Shown in pieces: positions 26,240-34,805 of a DNA stretch of 64,000 nt (the first letter of the stretch is position 1; each line of letters opens with the position of its first letter). The stretch is from Paraburkholderia hiiakae. Lineage in GTDB: Bacteria > Pseudomonadota > Gammaproteobacteria > Burkholderiales > Burkholderiaceae. The stretch lies in contig NZ_CAJHCQ010000023.1 of NCBI RefSeq assembly GCF_904848665.1, positions 62,001-126,000 on the forward strand, read 5' to 3'. The position numbers and the translations under genes were made by a program. The notes under the pieces are model-generated. The model saw only the letters and a list, made by a program, of their open reading frames with translations. It did no database searches and was not told the origin of the DNA.

Positions 26240-27388
26240 ATGACCGAACATCCCACTCTCACCTGGCCCGACACCGAAGGCCCGCGCACGGTGCGCTGGC
26301 GCTCCGAGGCTGGCGTGCCGGCGCCCAAACGCGTGGTCATCGCCGACGATCGCACGACCGCGGATGTTGCGTACCGTCTCGCCTGCGAAGGCACCGCGCT
26401 GCTGTGGCGCGGCGACTATCAGAACGCGCGTCAGTTACTGCAGGCCATGGCGCGCCGCGCGGAGCGCAAGCCCCGCAAGGGCGCACTGGCCAACGCGCCC
26501 GCTTCACCGCTCGAAGCGTTTCATCTGCATCGCCAGGCGCAGGCGCAGCGCGCCCGCACGCTCGCCATGGTGCTGATTCCGCTCGAAGGCGACTACGGCA
26601 TCAACCTGCGCCGCGCGCCCGACGTCCGGCTTGCGTGCGAAGAGGCGTGGGGCGAGCCCGATGGCGAAGCGTCTGCCGTGTCGTTGCGTGAAATCCTCGG
26701 TCTCGTTGGCGCGCACGAATGGCGCAAGAAGGGCGTTGAGATCGCGGCGCTGAAAGGGGCGCGTATTCATCCGTACTACGGTGTGTTCTCGCCGGTACGC
26801 GGCGAATACGTCGATCTTGTCGCGCGCACGGCGCTGCCGTCGCTCGAAAAGGCCTTCGATATCGGCACGGGCACGGGCGTGCTCGCCGCCGTGCTCGCCG
26901 CGCGTGGCGTAAAGCGCGTGGTCGCCACCGATCAGGACGCCCGCGCGCTAGCCTGCGCGCAAGAGAACCTTGACCGCCTTGGCTATGCCGCGCAGGTCGA
27001 GGTCGTCGAGGCGGATCTGTTCCCGCCGGGCCGCGCGCCGCTCGTCGTCTGCAATCCGCCGTGGGTGCCGGCGCGTCCCGCGTCGCCCATCGAGTACGCC
27101 GTGTTCGATCCGGAGAGCCGCATGCTGCGCGGGTTTCTCGGCGGTCTCAAGGATCATCTCGAGCCGGGCGGCGAGGGGTGGTTGATCCTGTCCGACTTCG
27201 CGGAGCATCTCGGGTTGCGCACGCGCGAATCGCTCGTCGAAATGATCGTGCAGGCTGGGCTCGAAGTGGTGGGCCGAGAGGACATTCGTCCGCGGCACCC
27301 GAAAGCCTCGGATCCCAGCGATCCGCTCTATCGTGCGCGCGCGGCCGAGCTGACTTCGCTGTGGCGCCTCAAGGTGCGCGCGCAGTGA
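26240..27388 (+). CDS. Class I SAM-dependent methyltransferase of the HemK/PrmC-like (N5-glutamine) type
   Basis: The 382-residue protein has a C-terminal Rossmann methyltransferase with SAM loop FDIGTGTGVLAAVLAARG (about 208-225) and catalytic NPPW (VCNPPWVP, about 271-278), as in PrmC/HemK and related amide or amine methyltransferases. The first 190 residues are a distinct domain. It is not prmC, since a standard prmC lies at 38613-39479. Substrate unknown. It starts at ATG 26240; the same frame is open far upstream but overlaps the divergent gene. The 194-base gap between the two divergent starts holds the promoters. Confidence 0.8.
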   Translation: MTEHPTLTWPDTEGPRTVRWRSEAGVPAPKRVVIADDRTTADVAYRLACEGTALLWRGDYQNARQLLQAMARRAERKPRKGALANAPASPLEAFHLHRQAQAQRARTLAMVLIPLEGDYGINLRRAPDVRLACEEAWGEPDGEASAVSLREILGLVGAHEWRKKGVEIAALKGARIHPYYGVFSPVRGEYVDLVARTALPSLEKAFDIGTGTGVLAAVLAARGVKRVVATDQDARALACAQENLDRLGYAAQVEVVEADLFPPGRAPLVVCNPPWVPARPASPIEYAVFDPESRMLRGFLGGLKDHLEPGGEGWLILSDFAEHLGLRTRESLVEMIVQAGLEVVGREDIRPRHPKASDPSDPLYRARAAELTSLWRLKVRAQ

Positions 27389-27421
27389 ACCGGCGGGGAG
27401 CGTTGGCAATAAAGAAGAGTG

Positions 27422-27439
27422 CGGGCCGCTAACGGCCCG
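27422..27439. terminator. Hairpin between two convergent genes
   Basis: CGGGCCG-CTAA-CGGCCCG forms a 7-bp hairpin. On the minus strand it is followed by CACTCTTCTTTATT, a weak T-rich stretch; on the plus strand there is no T-run. Confidence 0.4.
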
Positions 27440-27508
27440 TATGGGTGGCGAGCACCGGCGTCGGCGGCGTAGCCGCCGCGCCGGGTATGCGTCCGGGTCA
27501 CATCGGCT

Positions 27509-27829
27509 TCACCCCGGATAGGCCTCGTCGACCTTGAGGCCTGCCAGCTTGAAAATCACGCGCAGCGTTTGCGGCTTGATATCACGGCGCGACGCCAGCG
27601 CCGACATCACGAAATCGAGCACTTTCGCGTACTTCAGCAGAATCAGGCAGGTTTCGAGATCAGAAGGGCCGTCGCGCATGCTTTCCGCGCACCGCAGCAT
27701 CTCCACCGAGATGTCGCGCGCCATTTCCAGCTCCAGTTGCTGCTTTTCCGTCCAGTCGGGAACCGTGACGAGTTTCGTAAGCAGTTCCTGGAATTTTTGC
27801 TCTGCGTTTCCGTCAGGTATCGTATTCAT
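27509..27829 (-). CDS. Conserved-looking small hypothetical protein
   Basis: From ATG 27829 the product is 106 residues, mostly alpha-helical and soluble, with a regular pattern (KFQELLTKLVTVPDWTEKQQLELE, quoted by its start, then LASRRDIKPQTLRVIFKLAGLKV at the end). I do not recognise the family. Codon use fits a real gene. The same frame continues upstream to 27991, but that part is low in similarity to protein-like sequence and starts without a good ribosome site. The 373 bases from 27830 to 28202 otherwise hold nothing I can name beyond a TAAAAT box near 28122. Confidence 0.6.
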   Translation of the reverse strand: MNTIPDGNAEQKFQELLTKLVTVPDWTEKQQLELEMARDISVEMLRCAESMRDGPSDLETCLILLKYAKVLDFVMSALASRRDIKPQTLRVIFKLAGLKVDEAYPG

Positions 27830-28202
27830 TGCATGCCCCATGCAAGGCCATACAGCGTCGTGCGCTCTTCGCGCAGCGAGGACTGCGCCAGCCTGATTCA
27901 TCGCAACCGGCACTCCCGGTGCGACCTCCCAATGCGCGCCTGTCGATTCGTTGCCGGCCGGTCGCGCTACGTTTTGGTCCTTTTTGGGCATCGGGGACGA
28001 AAATCCTCGTGTCTCTTCTACTCAACCCCTCCCTCCTGTCCGCACGTGGGTCCGCGTGCATGGACGCTATTACGACACTCGCTGCTCTTATGGGTTCGGC
28101 AGCCACGACTAGCTTTTTTCGTAAAATGACAGAACTACTGCAGCCCTTCTGTCGCCTGTCGCACGTTTCGCGACATACCACGCCTTTCATCTGACCACGA
28201 CG

Positions 28203-29066
28203 ATGTCCAGCAAGACTTACGAAGTCCGTCCGAACCAGTCTGTCGAACTCCTCAAGGAGCTCCACATCCTGACGCGCGACGGCAAAATGAACCAGGACAG
28301 CCGCCGCAAGCTGAAGCAGGTCTATCACCTGTTCCAGTTCATCGAGCCGCTGCTTAAGGACCTCAAACAGGATGGCCGCGACGTGACCCTCGTCGATCAC
28401 GGTGCGGGCAAGTCCTATCTGGGTTTCATTCTCTACGACCTGTTCTTCAAGGATCAGCGCGACAGGTCACATATTTATGGCATCGAAACGCGCGACGAGC
28501 TCGTGCAGCACTCGCAGGAGCTAGCCAAACGGCTGGGCTTTAACGGGATGTCGTTCCTGAACCTTTCGGTAGCCGATTCGATTACGTCGCCGCAGCTGCC
28601 TGCGACCGTCGATATCGTGACGGCACTCCACGCCTGCGACACCGCCACTGACGACGCGCTGCGTTTCGCACTCAAGAAGCACGCGCGCTATATCGTGGTC
28701 GTGCCGTGTTGCCAGGCCGAGGTGGCGGGCGTGCTGCGCCGGAGTAAGGGCAAGTCGCTCGGGCAAGCGCTCACGGAAATCTGGCGCCATCCGCTGCATA
28801 CGCGCGAATTCGGAAGCCAGATCACCAACGTGCTGCGCTGCCTGCAACTTGAAGCGCACGGCTATCAGGTGAGCGTGACGGAACTGGTGGGCTGGGAGCA
28901 CTCGATGAAGAACGAACTCATCATCGCCCAGTACAAGGATTTGCCGCGGCGCCGTCCGGCGGCGCGGCTGGGTGAGATTCTCGATACCTTCGGCCTGGCG
29001 GACCTGCGCGAGCGCTTTTTCGCCGACGAAGGCGAGGCGGCCTCAGAGGCGGCAACCGAAGGTTGA
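28203..29066 (+). CDS. SAM-dependent methyltransferase, Methyltransf_32/GSTCD-like family
   Basis: The 287-residue protein has the modified SAM-binding loop VDHGAGKSYLGFILY (about 64-78), the acidic LYGIET-type strand as IYGIETRDELVQHS, then TALHACDTATDDAL (about 140-153) and PCCQAEV (about 168-174). This combination marks the Methyltransf_32 family that includes the methyltransferase domain of eukaryotic GSTCD and METTL25. Substrate unknown, possibly RNA. It is followed by a convergent DUF1415 gene. Confidence 0.8.
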   Translation: MSSKTYEVRPNQSVELLKELHILTRDGKMNQDSRRKLKQVYHLFQFIEPLLKDLKQDGRDVTLVDHGAGKSYLGFILYDLFFKDQRDRSHIYGIETRDELVQHSQELAKRLGFNGMSFLNLSVADSITSPQLPATVDIVTALHACDTATDDALRFALKKHARYIVVVPCCQAEVAGVLRRSKGKSLGQALTEIWRHPLHTREFGSQITNVLRCLQLEAHGYQVSVTELVGWEHSMKNELIIAQYKDLPRRRPAARLGEILDTFGLADLRERFFADEGEAASEAATEG

Positions 29067-29085
29067 GCTTGCGGGCAGCGCGGCG

Positions 29086-29655
29086 TCAGTCGCGCTTGTT
29101 CATCCAGTCTTGCCAACCGTCGAAGCCGAGCTTGCGCAGCGTTTCCTGGTTACGTTCGTAGATGTCGGCGGCGTCGGGGAATGCCTCGACTGCGCGCTCG
29201 ATGCTCGCCTCCCGCAGCAGATGCAGGATTGGATACGGCGCGCGGTTCGTGTAGTTCTCGATGTCGTCGGGCTCGGTGCCCTCGAACTGGAATTGCGGGT
29301 GAAAGCTCGCGACCTGCAGCGTGCCTTCCAGCCGCAACTGCTGCACGAGACGCTCGGCAAACCAGGTCGCGTCGTTGAAATCGGCAAAGTCGGCGAGCGC
29401 GTGGGGCAGGATCAGGAGTGTCGTGTCGATCTCCGCGGCGTCTGTTTGAGCGAGCGTTTGCAATTCGCGCTCGAGATCGGTGAGGACACCTGCCAGATCG
29501 GTCGCCTCGCTGATCACGTAGCGAATCTGGTTCTTCACATGCACGCTCTTCGCGAACGGGCAGAGGTTCAGGCCAATCACGGCGCGCGTGAGCCAGTGGC
29601 GGGTCGCTTCGAGAATGGCGGCGTGGTCGGGGGACAGAGCAGTGGTTTCGTTCAT
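29086..29655 (-). CDS. DUF1415 family protein
   Basis: The 189-residue protein matches DUF1415: an N-terminal helix with TRHWLTRAVIGLNLCPFAKS (about 19-38, with a conserved Cys-Pro) and the central QVASFHPQFQFEGTEPDDIENYTNRAPYP region, of which HPQFQF and NRAPYP are the diagnostic parts. The function is unknown. It ends near the stop of the convergent methyltransferase gene and is preceded by the tetR-type gene on the same strand. Confidence 0.85.
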   Translation of the reverse strand: MNETTALSPDHAAILEATRHWLTRAVIGLNLCPFAKSVHVKNQIRYVISEATDLAGVLTDLERELQTLAQTDAAEIDTTLLILPHALADFADFNDATWFAERLVQQLRLEGTLQVASFHPQFQFEGTEPDDIENYTNRAPYPILHLLREASIERAVEAFPDAADIYERNQETLRKLGFDGWQDWMNKRD

Positions 29656-29674
29656 CGTGTCATTTTACGGGCGG

Positions 29675-30316
29675 CTAGCGCCGGGGACATGCCGCCCCGA
29701 TCAACAGCTTTGCCATGCGCGGCGCCGCAAGAATCGCGCCGCAGCCGGGGCCGTAAGTCTGGCTTGCGGCATAGACGCCTTCGACGAGCAGCGCGAGCTC
29801 CTCCGCAAGCGCGACCGGATCGTCGGCGCCTGCTTCCTGCGCGAGCGCGGTGAGTCGCGCCATGAGCCGCGTCTTGTTGTGCTCGACGCTGCGCCGCGCG
29901 GGATGCGTGACGTCGGGAAATTCGGTCGCGACGTTCACGAACGGGCAACCGCGATAGTCCGGCGCCGAGGCGCGGCGCGCGAGGTCCTCGAAATACTGCA
30001 CCAACTGCTTTGCCGGCTCGCCCGGATGCTTCGCGAGACTTTCGTCGAAGCGCTCGAAAAAGCGCACATCGCAGCGATGCAGGTAGGCGACGACGAGTTC
30101 GTCCTTCGACGAAAACTGCCGGTACAGGCTCATCTTGTTGACGCCGGCACGCTCGACCACGGCCTCGATGCCGACCGCGCGCACGCCCTCGCGGTAGAAC
30201 AGCTCGTCGGCGGCGCGCAGCAGGTGCTCGTGGGCGCGCGCCCCGGCCGTCTGCGCGCGGGGGCGAGGCGTGCGCGCAGAGGTGGTAGACGTTTCGTCGT
30301 GGCCTTCGTGTTTCAT
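29675..30316 (-). CDS. TetR/AcrR family transcriptional repressor
   Basis: The 213-residue protein has an N-terminal Arg/Thr-rich stretch and then the TetR helix-turn-helix (about 30-78) with HLLRAADELFYREGVRAVGIE and VNKMSLYRQFSSKDELV (quoted in part: SLYRQFSSKDEL). The C-terminal ligand domain has no recognisable specificity. It is divergent from an MFS gene; two 16-base operators lie between them, one inside the MFS promoter spacer. Autorepression and control of the exporter are therefore likely. Confidence 0.92.
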   Translation of the reverse strand: MKHEGHDETSTTSARTPRPRAQTAGARAHEHLLRAADELFYREGVRAVGIEAVVERAGVNKMSLYRQFSSKDELVVAYLHRCDVRFFERFDESLAKHPGEPAKQLVQYFEDLARRASAPDYRGCPFVNVATEFPDVTHPARRSVEHNKTRLMARLTALAQEAGADDPVALAEELALLVEGVYAASQTYGPGCGAILAAPRMAKLLIGAACPRR

Positions 30317-30343
30317 GAGCGCATCTCGCGATCAGGGGATTGC

Positions 30344-30372
30344 TTGACATGTTACCGAGCGGTAACTACTAT
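30344..30372 (+). promoter_or_regulatory. Sigma-70 promoter of the MFS gene
   Basis: TTGACA (30344-30349), a 17-base spacer and TACTAT (30367-30372). The spacer contains the first TetR-type operator almost exactly. Confidence 0.8.
30351..30366. promoter_or_regulatory. TetR-type operator 1
   Basis: A perfect palindrome GTTACCG-AG-CGGTAAC placed between the -35 and -10 boxes. Bound repressor would block RNA polymerase directly. On the other strand it overlaps a possible tetR-gene -10 (TAACAT) with TTGCGA as -35. Confidence 0.8.
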
Positions 30373-30384
30373 CGCAACACACTT

Positions 30385-30400
30385 GTGACCGATCGGTAAC
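30385..30400. promoter_or_regulatory. TetR-type operator 2
   Basis: GTGACCGATCGGTAAC repeats operator 1 with one mismatch in the left arm (GTGACCG against GTTACCG). Its centre is 34 bases from that of operator 1, downstream of the MFS -10 box. Confidence 0.75.
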
Positions 30401-30490
30401 AATCGAGCGATCGCGAATCGTCGCAGCTAGCGGTCATACCAACGAAAACATCGGCGTGTCGAAACCGGACGCGCCGTGACAGGAGCATCA

Positions 30491-31774
30491 ATGAACTGGG
30501 CAGCGAGGCGAATAGTCGGGCGTTTCCACTACGGATGGCTCGTTGTGGCAGTCGTATTTCTGGTACTGCTGGCGGCGGCCGGCACGCGCGCGACGCCCAG
30601 CGTGATGATGATCCCGCTCGAGCATCAGTTCGGCTGGAGCCGCGCGACGATCTCGCTTGCCATCTCGGTGAACATCGCACTCTATGGGCTGATGGGGCCG
30701 TTTGCAGCGGCGGCCATGCAGCGCTTCGGCGTGCGGCCCACGCTGCTCGCGGCGCTCGGCACGATGGCGGCGGGCGTGGCGCTTTCCGCGCTGATGACGC
30801 ATCCGTGGCAGATGATCCTGATCTGGGGCGTGATGGTAGGTGGCGCCACCGGCGTAGCGGCGCTTTCGCTCTCGGCCACAGTCGTCACGCGCTGGTTCAG
30901 CTCGCACCGCGGGCTTGCCATGGGCATCCTCACAGCGAGTTCGGCCACGGGCCAACTCGTGTTCCTGCCGCTCCTCGCGGCGATCGTGGAGAAGCACGGC
31001 TGGCAGTCGGTGGTGCTCGTGGTCGCGGTGGCGGCCGCCGCGGTGCTGCCGCTCGTCCTGTTCCTGCTGCCCGAGCGGCCCGCGAGCGTGAATCTTCGTC
31101 CGTTCGGCGAGGATGAGAGCACCCCCGTCGCGCCGCCCGCGCCGCATCAAAATCCGCTGAAGATCGCGTTCGACGCGCTCTTCTCGGCGAGCCGCACGCG
31201 CGACTTCTGGCTGCTCTTCTTCAGCTTCTTCATTTGCGGCGCGAGCACGAACGGCTATGTGGGCACGCACCTCATCGCCATGTGCGGCGACTACGGCATG
31301 ACCGAAGTGCAGGGCGCTTCGCTGCTCGCCACGATGGGCATTTTCGACCTGTTTGGCACGACGCTCTCGGGCTGGCTCTCGGACCGCTTCAACAGCCGCT
31401 TGCTGCTGTTCTGGTACTACGGGCTGCGCGGACTTTCGTTGATCTATCTGCCGCACGCGTTTGGCATCGACTTCTTCGGGCTGCCGATTTTCGCGGTGTT
31501 CTACGGACTCGACTGGATCGCGACGGTGCCGCCGACCGTGCGTCTCGCTACCGACGTCTTCGGCAAGGAGCGCGCGCCGATCGTGTTCGGCTGGGTCGTG
31601 GCGGGGCATCAGCTTGGCGCGGCATTCGCGGCGTTCGGCGCGGGCTTGTTGCGCTCGAGCCTCGGCACCTACACGGTGGCGTCGATGATTTCGGGCGGCC
31701 TGTGTCTCGTGGCGTCGTTCCTCGTACTGCGCATCAACCGCGGGTCGCGGGCCGTGGGCGTGCAAACGGCCTGA
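30491..31774 (+). CDS. Major facilitator superfamily transporter
   Basis: The 427-residue protein has about twelve membrane helices. The loop between helices 2 and 3 reads GPFAAAAMQRFGVRPT, and the loop between helices 8 and 9 reads GWLSDRFNSR, the typical MFS motif A repeat. The type resembles the oxalate/formate antiporter-like or monocarboxylate MFS group, but the substrate is not determined. AGGAG at 30481-30485 supports ATG 30491. It is controlled from a promoter with a TetR operator in the spacer. Confidence 0.9.
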   Translation: MNWAARRIVGRFHYGWLVVAVVFLVLLAAAGTRATPSVMMIPLEHQFGWSRATISLAISVNIALYGLMGPFAAAAMQRFGVRPTLLAALGTMAAGVALSALMTHPWQMILIWGVMVGGATGVAALSLSATVVTRWFSSHRGLAMGILTASSATGQLVFLPLLAAIVEKHGWQSVVLVVAVAAAAVLPLVLFLLPERPASVNLRPFGEDESTPVAPPAPHQNPLKIAFDALFSASRTRDFWLLFFSFFICGASTNGYVGTHLIAMCGDYGMTEVQGASLLATMGIFDLFGTTLSGWLSDRFNSRLLLFWYYGLRGLSLIYLPHAFGIDFFGLPIFAVFYGLDWIATVPPTVRLATDVFGKERAPIVFGWVVAGHQLGAAFAAFGAGLLRSSLGTYTVASMISGGLCLVASFLVLRINRGSRAVGVQTA

Positions 31775-31938
31775 CGAAGCGCTCGCGCACCTCGGCTTCA
31801 ACGCGCCGGTTCGCACTTCGGCGCATCCCGACGGGCGACGCATGAGCGTCGCCCGTTGCGTTTGAGCGTATTTCACGCGCTGCGGTTATTCTAGTGACCC
31901 CCGGGCAAGCCGCCCGCCACCTCAAGGACACACCAGGC

Positions 31939-32541
31939 ATGACGAAGCACAAACCCGCACCGACAGCCGTGCCCATTCACGAACTCATCGCCGGCCGCTG
32001 GAGCCCGCGCGCCTATTCGAGCGAGCCGGTGAGCCGCGAGGCGCTGCACGCGGTGATCGAGGCGGCGCGCTGGGCGCCCTCGGGCTACAACCTGCAGCCG
32101 TGGCGCTTTATCGTCTTCGACCGTAGCGCCGATGAAATCGCGTTCAAGCGCGCGTTCGCGACGCTCGTGCCATTCAACCAGCAGTGGAACGCGCCCGCGC
32201 CGGTGCTGATCGCTGTGACGGCGCATACGCTCAACGCGAAGGGTGAAGTGAATCGCACTGCGCAATACGATGCGGGCGCGGCGGCGATGGCGCTCGTGCT
32301 CCAGGCGCATGCGCAGGGTCTCGCCGCGCACCAGATGAGCGGTTTCGACGTGAAGGCATTCCGCACGGAATTCGCGCTGCCGAACGACGTGGAGCCGTTG
32401 TCGATCATCTCGATCGGCCACTACGGCGAAGCCGAGAAGCTGGAACCGGTGCTGCGCGACCGCGAAAAGGCGGAGCGCACGCGTTCGGTGGTGGGCGAGA
32501 TCGCCTACGCGAACGCCTGGAAGCAACCGTTCAAGGGCTGA
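31939..32541 (+). CDS. Nitroreductase family protein
   Basis: The 200-residue FMN-dependent protein has SPRAYSSEPVSREAL near the N-terminus (about 18-32), WAPSGYNLQPWRFIV (about 43-57), which binds FMN, and the GAAAMALVLQAHAQGL helix with the distal FMN contacts. Such proteins use NAD(P)H to reduce nitro compounds or quinones; the natural substrate is unknown. ATG 31939 is the family-like start (MTKHKP). It lies after the MFS gene by 164 bases and may be a separate unit. Confidence 0.87.
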   Translation: MTKHKPAPTAVPIHELIAGRWSPRAYSSEPVSREALHAVIEAARWAPSGYNLQPWRFIVFDRSADEIAFKRAFATLVPFNQQWNAPAPVLIAVTAHTLNAKGEVNRTAQYDAGAAAMALVLQAHAQGLAAHQMSGFDVKAFRTEFALPNDVEPLSIISIGHYGEAEKLEPVLRDREKAERTRSVVGEIAYANAWKQPFKG

Positions 32542-32594
32542 GCCGCGGGTAGCCTTGCGCCCACGCGGGCTGCGGGCTTTTCTCCTGAGCGCAA

Positions 32595-32622
32595 ACGCGC
32601 GGCGCGGCCCGCGCGTTTTTTT
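32595..32622 (+). terminator. Rho-independent terminator after the nitroreductase gene
   Basis: ACGCGCGG (32595-32602) and CCGCGCGT (32609-32616) form an 8-bp stem followed by a run of seven T. Confidence 0.85.
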
Positions 32623-32738
32623 CTGGCGGGGCCGCATCATGGGCCTGCGGTTGCTCAGCGCCGCGCTTTCGTGCTACAAAGCCGATCCCCCCGACCTTTC
32701 CTCTCTTGCGCGCGCATTCGCTGCGGCGCGCTCTTGCC

Positions 32739-33998
32739 ATGACCAGCTTCTGCGCGATTGACTTCGGAACCTCCAATTCGGCGGTGGCGCTCCCGGCAGC
32801 GGCCGACGGCGCGATGCGCCTCGCGCCGGTGGAAGGCGCACACACCACTTTGCCCACGGCGGTGTTCTTCAACGCCGATGAACACACCCGCGAATTCGGG
32901 CGTGCGGCGCTTGCGTCCTATATTGACGGCTTCGACGGCCGGCTGATGCGCTCGATGAAGAGCATCCTCGGCTCTCCGCTTGCCGAGAGCACGACCGACC
33001 TCGGCGACGGCAGCGCGATTCCCTATACCGAAATCATCACAATCTTCCTGGAGCACCTGAAGCGCAGCGCCGAGCGTTGCTCGGGCGCGCCCATCACGCG
33101 CGCTGTGCTGGGTCGCCCGGTCTTCTTCGTCGACGAAGACCCGCGCGCCGACCAGCTCGCTCAGGACCAGCTCGAAGCGGCGGCGCGCCGCGTGGGCTTT
33201 CGCGAGATCGAGTTCCAGTTCGAGCCGATCGCGGCGGCGTTCGACTACGAGTCGCGCCTCGCGCAAGAGGGGCTCGTGCTCGTGGCCGACATTGGCGGCG
33301 GTACGTCGGACTTCTCGCTCGTGCGTGTGGGGCCGGATCGCATGACGCGGCTCGAGCGCAAGGACGATGTACTCGCGCATCACGGCGTGCACGTGGCGGG
33401 CACCGACTTCGACCGCCGCGTCGAACTCGCGACCATCCTGCGCGAACTGGGCTACCAGTCGCTCGACCCCGAAGGGCGCGAGGTGCCGAACCGCATCTAT
33501 TTCGATCTGGCGACCTGGCACCTCATCAACACGATCTACACGCCCAAACGCGCGACCGAGCTGAAGCTCATGCGCCATCTGTACCCCGAGACGCGCCATC
33601 ACGACCGGCTGATGCGTGTGGTCGACGAGCGACTGGGGCACGCGCTCACGGCGCGCGCCGAGGAGGCGAAGATCGGTGTTTCGGCGGGCGGGGAGACGAT
33701 GATCGACCTCGAAGCGGTCGAAACGGACCTGCGCCTCGCGTTCGGCGACGCGCAACTCGTCGAGGCGGGCCGCGAGGAGACGCGGCGCATCGTGCAGGCC
33801 GCGCGTGAAACGGTGCAGGCGGCTGGCGTCGCGCCAGGGCAGGTGAGCGCGCTTTACTTCACGGGCGGCTCGACCGGCCTCTTGTTCCTGACGCAGGCGC
33901 TGGCAGAGGCGTTTCCGCAGTCGCAAGCCGTGTTCGGCGACCGTCTTGCCAGCGTGGCGACGGGCCTTGGCATTCACGCGCAGCGCCTTTTCGGGTGA
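32739..33998 (+). CDS. yegD: Hsp70-family protein YegD-like
   Basis: The 419-residue protein contains only the actin-like ATPase domain of Hsp70: CAIDFGTSNSAVAL (phosphate 1 loop, about 4-17), VLVADIGGGTSDFSLVRV (about 184-201, phosphate 2) and ALYFTGGSTGLLFL (adenosine loop, about 371-384). There is no peptide-binding domain or DnaJ/GrpE gene next to it. This architecture matches E. coli YegD, whose cellular role is not known. ATG 32739 gives the family start; an earlier in-frame start at 32706 is less likely. Confidence 0.88.
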   Translation: MTSFCAIDFGTSNSAVALPAAADGAMRLAPVEGAHTTLPTAVFFNADEHTREFGRAALASYIDGFDGRLMRSMKSILGSPLAESTTDLGDGSAIPYTEIITIFLEHLKRSAERCSGAPITRAVLGRPVFFVDEDPRADQLAQDQLEAAARRVGFREIEFQFEPIAAAFDYESRLAQEGLVLVADIGGGTSDFSLVRVGPDRMTRLERKDDVLAHHGVHVAGTDFDRRVELATILRELGYQSLDPEGREVPNRIYFDLATWHLINTIYTPKRATELKLMRHLYPETRHHDRLMRVVDERLGHALTARAEEAKIGVSAGGETMIDLEAVETDLRLAFGDAQLVEAGREETRRIVQAARETVQAAGVAPGQVSALYFTGGSTGLLFLTQALAEAFPQSQAVFGDRLASVATGLGIHAQRLFG

Positions 33999-34053
33999 AC
34001 GTTCGGGGCGCCCAAACCCCGTTGAAAAGCGGTCCTGGAAAACGCAGGCAACA

Positions 34054-34089
34054 AAAAACCCCACCTTCGAGAAGAAGAGTGGGGTTTTT
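34054..34089. terminator. Bidirectional terminator between yegD and the cold-shock gene
   Basis: AAAAACCCCAC (34054-34064) pairs with GTGGGGTTTTT (34079-34089) around a 14-base loop. It serves both convergent genes. Confidence 0.9.
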
Positions 34090-34168
34090 CGGTAAGCTTG
34101 CTAGTCAGGATCTCCGCAGAAGCGGCGTTCAGATCCTAAAAGCCGTAGCAGACCAATGAGCGCAGTAC

Positions 34169-34372
34169 TTAGACCGGCTTGATGTTGGCAGCTTGCTTGC
34201 CCTTCGGGCCCGTGCGGACTTCGAATTGAACCTTTTGGTTCTCTTGCAGCGTCTTGAAGCCGTCAACCTTGATTTCCGAGAAGTGCGCGAACAGATCTTC
34301 GCCGCCACCGTCCGGAGTGATGAAGCCAAAGCCCTTTGCGTCATTGAACCACTTGACGGTACCGGTTTCCAT
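34169..34372 (-). CDS. Cold-shock protein (CspA family)
   Basis: The 67-residue single OB-fold protein has GTVKWFNDAKGFGFI with RNP1 (KGFGFI, about 14-19) and an RNP2-like segment LFAHFSEI (about 28-35), where the usual V-F-V-H-F is changed to L-F-A-H-F. It binds single-stranded RNA and acts as an RNA chaperone. The 430 bases upstream are unusually AT-rich and without ORF; they should contain the promoter and a long 5' leader, as is usual for csp genes. Confidence 0.95.
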   Translation of the reverse strand: METGTVKWFNDAKGFGFITPDGGGEDLFAHFSEIKVDGFKTLQENQKVQFEVRTGPKGKQAANIKPV

Positions 34373-34579
34373 ATTACTTTCCTAAAAATGAATGAAGGCC
34401 GAAGCCCGAGAGGTGCACGAAAATCAAGGAAGGGGTATGGGACCAGCCGGAGTACCGTTGATGGGCGAACTACGAAAGACCAATTCACACTCGCCGCTTG
34501 AAATCCTGCCCGAACTTTATACGGCTAAATGGCAGGAAGGTCAACTAGGGCCCCGGGAAAGTTCGTATTTTTTTGCTAC

Positions 34580-34597
34580 AGGGTCGAAATTGACCCT
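34580..34597. promoter_or_regulatory. Inverted repeat in the AT-rich region upstream of the cold-shock gene
   Basis: AGGGTC-GAAATT-GACCCT, a perfect 6-base-arm palindrome about 210 bases before the csp start. It could be an operator or part of the csp leader. No known consensus is claimed. Confidence 0.35.
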
Positions 34598-34693
34598 TAC
34601 AAAGCTTGATAAGCAAATGACTTTTTTGTATTAAGCGGTCGTTTTTGGCGCCCGTCCGTGGTGCAACCGGTTAAACTACGCGCCGCGCGGAAG

Positions 34694-34757
34694 TTGCGCC
34701 TACAGGCGCAATCTTTTGTGTGGAGGTACGACAACCGCAGGAAACCCGCCCACACAA
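34694..34757 (+). other. Two predicted hairpins in the leader of the amino-acid permease gene
   Basis: TTGCGCC-TACA-GGCGCAA (34694-34711) is followed by TCTTTT, and then TTGTGTGG (34716-34723) pairs with CCACACAA (34750-34757). They end 48 bases before the permease start. The arrangement looks like a structured leader, but I cannot match it to a known riboswitch. Confidence 0.4.
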
Positions 34758-34805
34758 CAGACGGGATAAATGCGGTGTCGAGCTGCTCTTGAAACAGGAG
34801 AAGAC

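Noticed and set aside
27830..27991. N-terminal extension of the hypothetical protein at 27509-27829
   Set aside because: The extension has no ribosome-binding site and does not look like the helical, regular sequence that follows ATG 27829.
34655..34690. A tRNA D-arm-like stretch (GGTTAAACTACG) near the permease leader
   Set aside because: No acceptor, anticodon or T-arm partner could be found on either strand.
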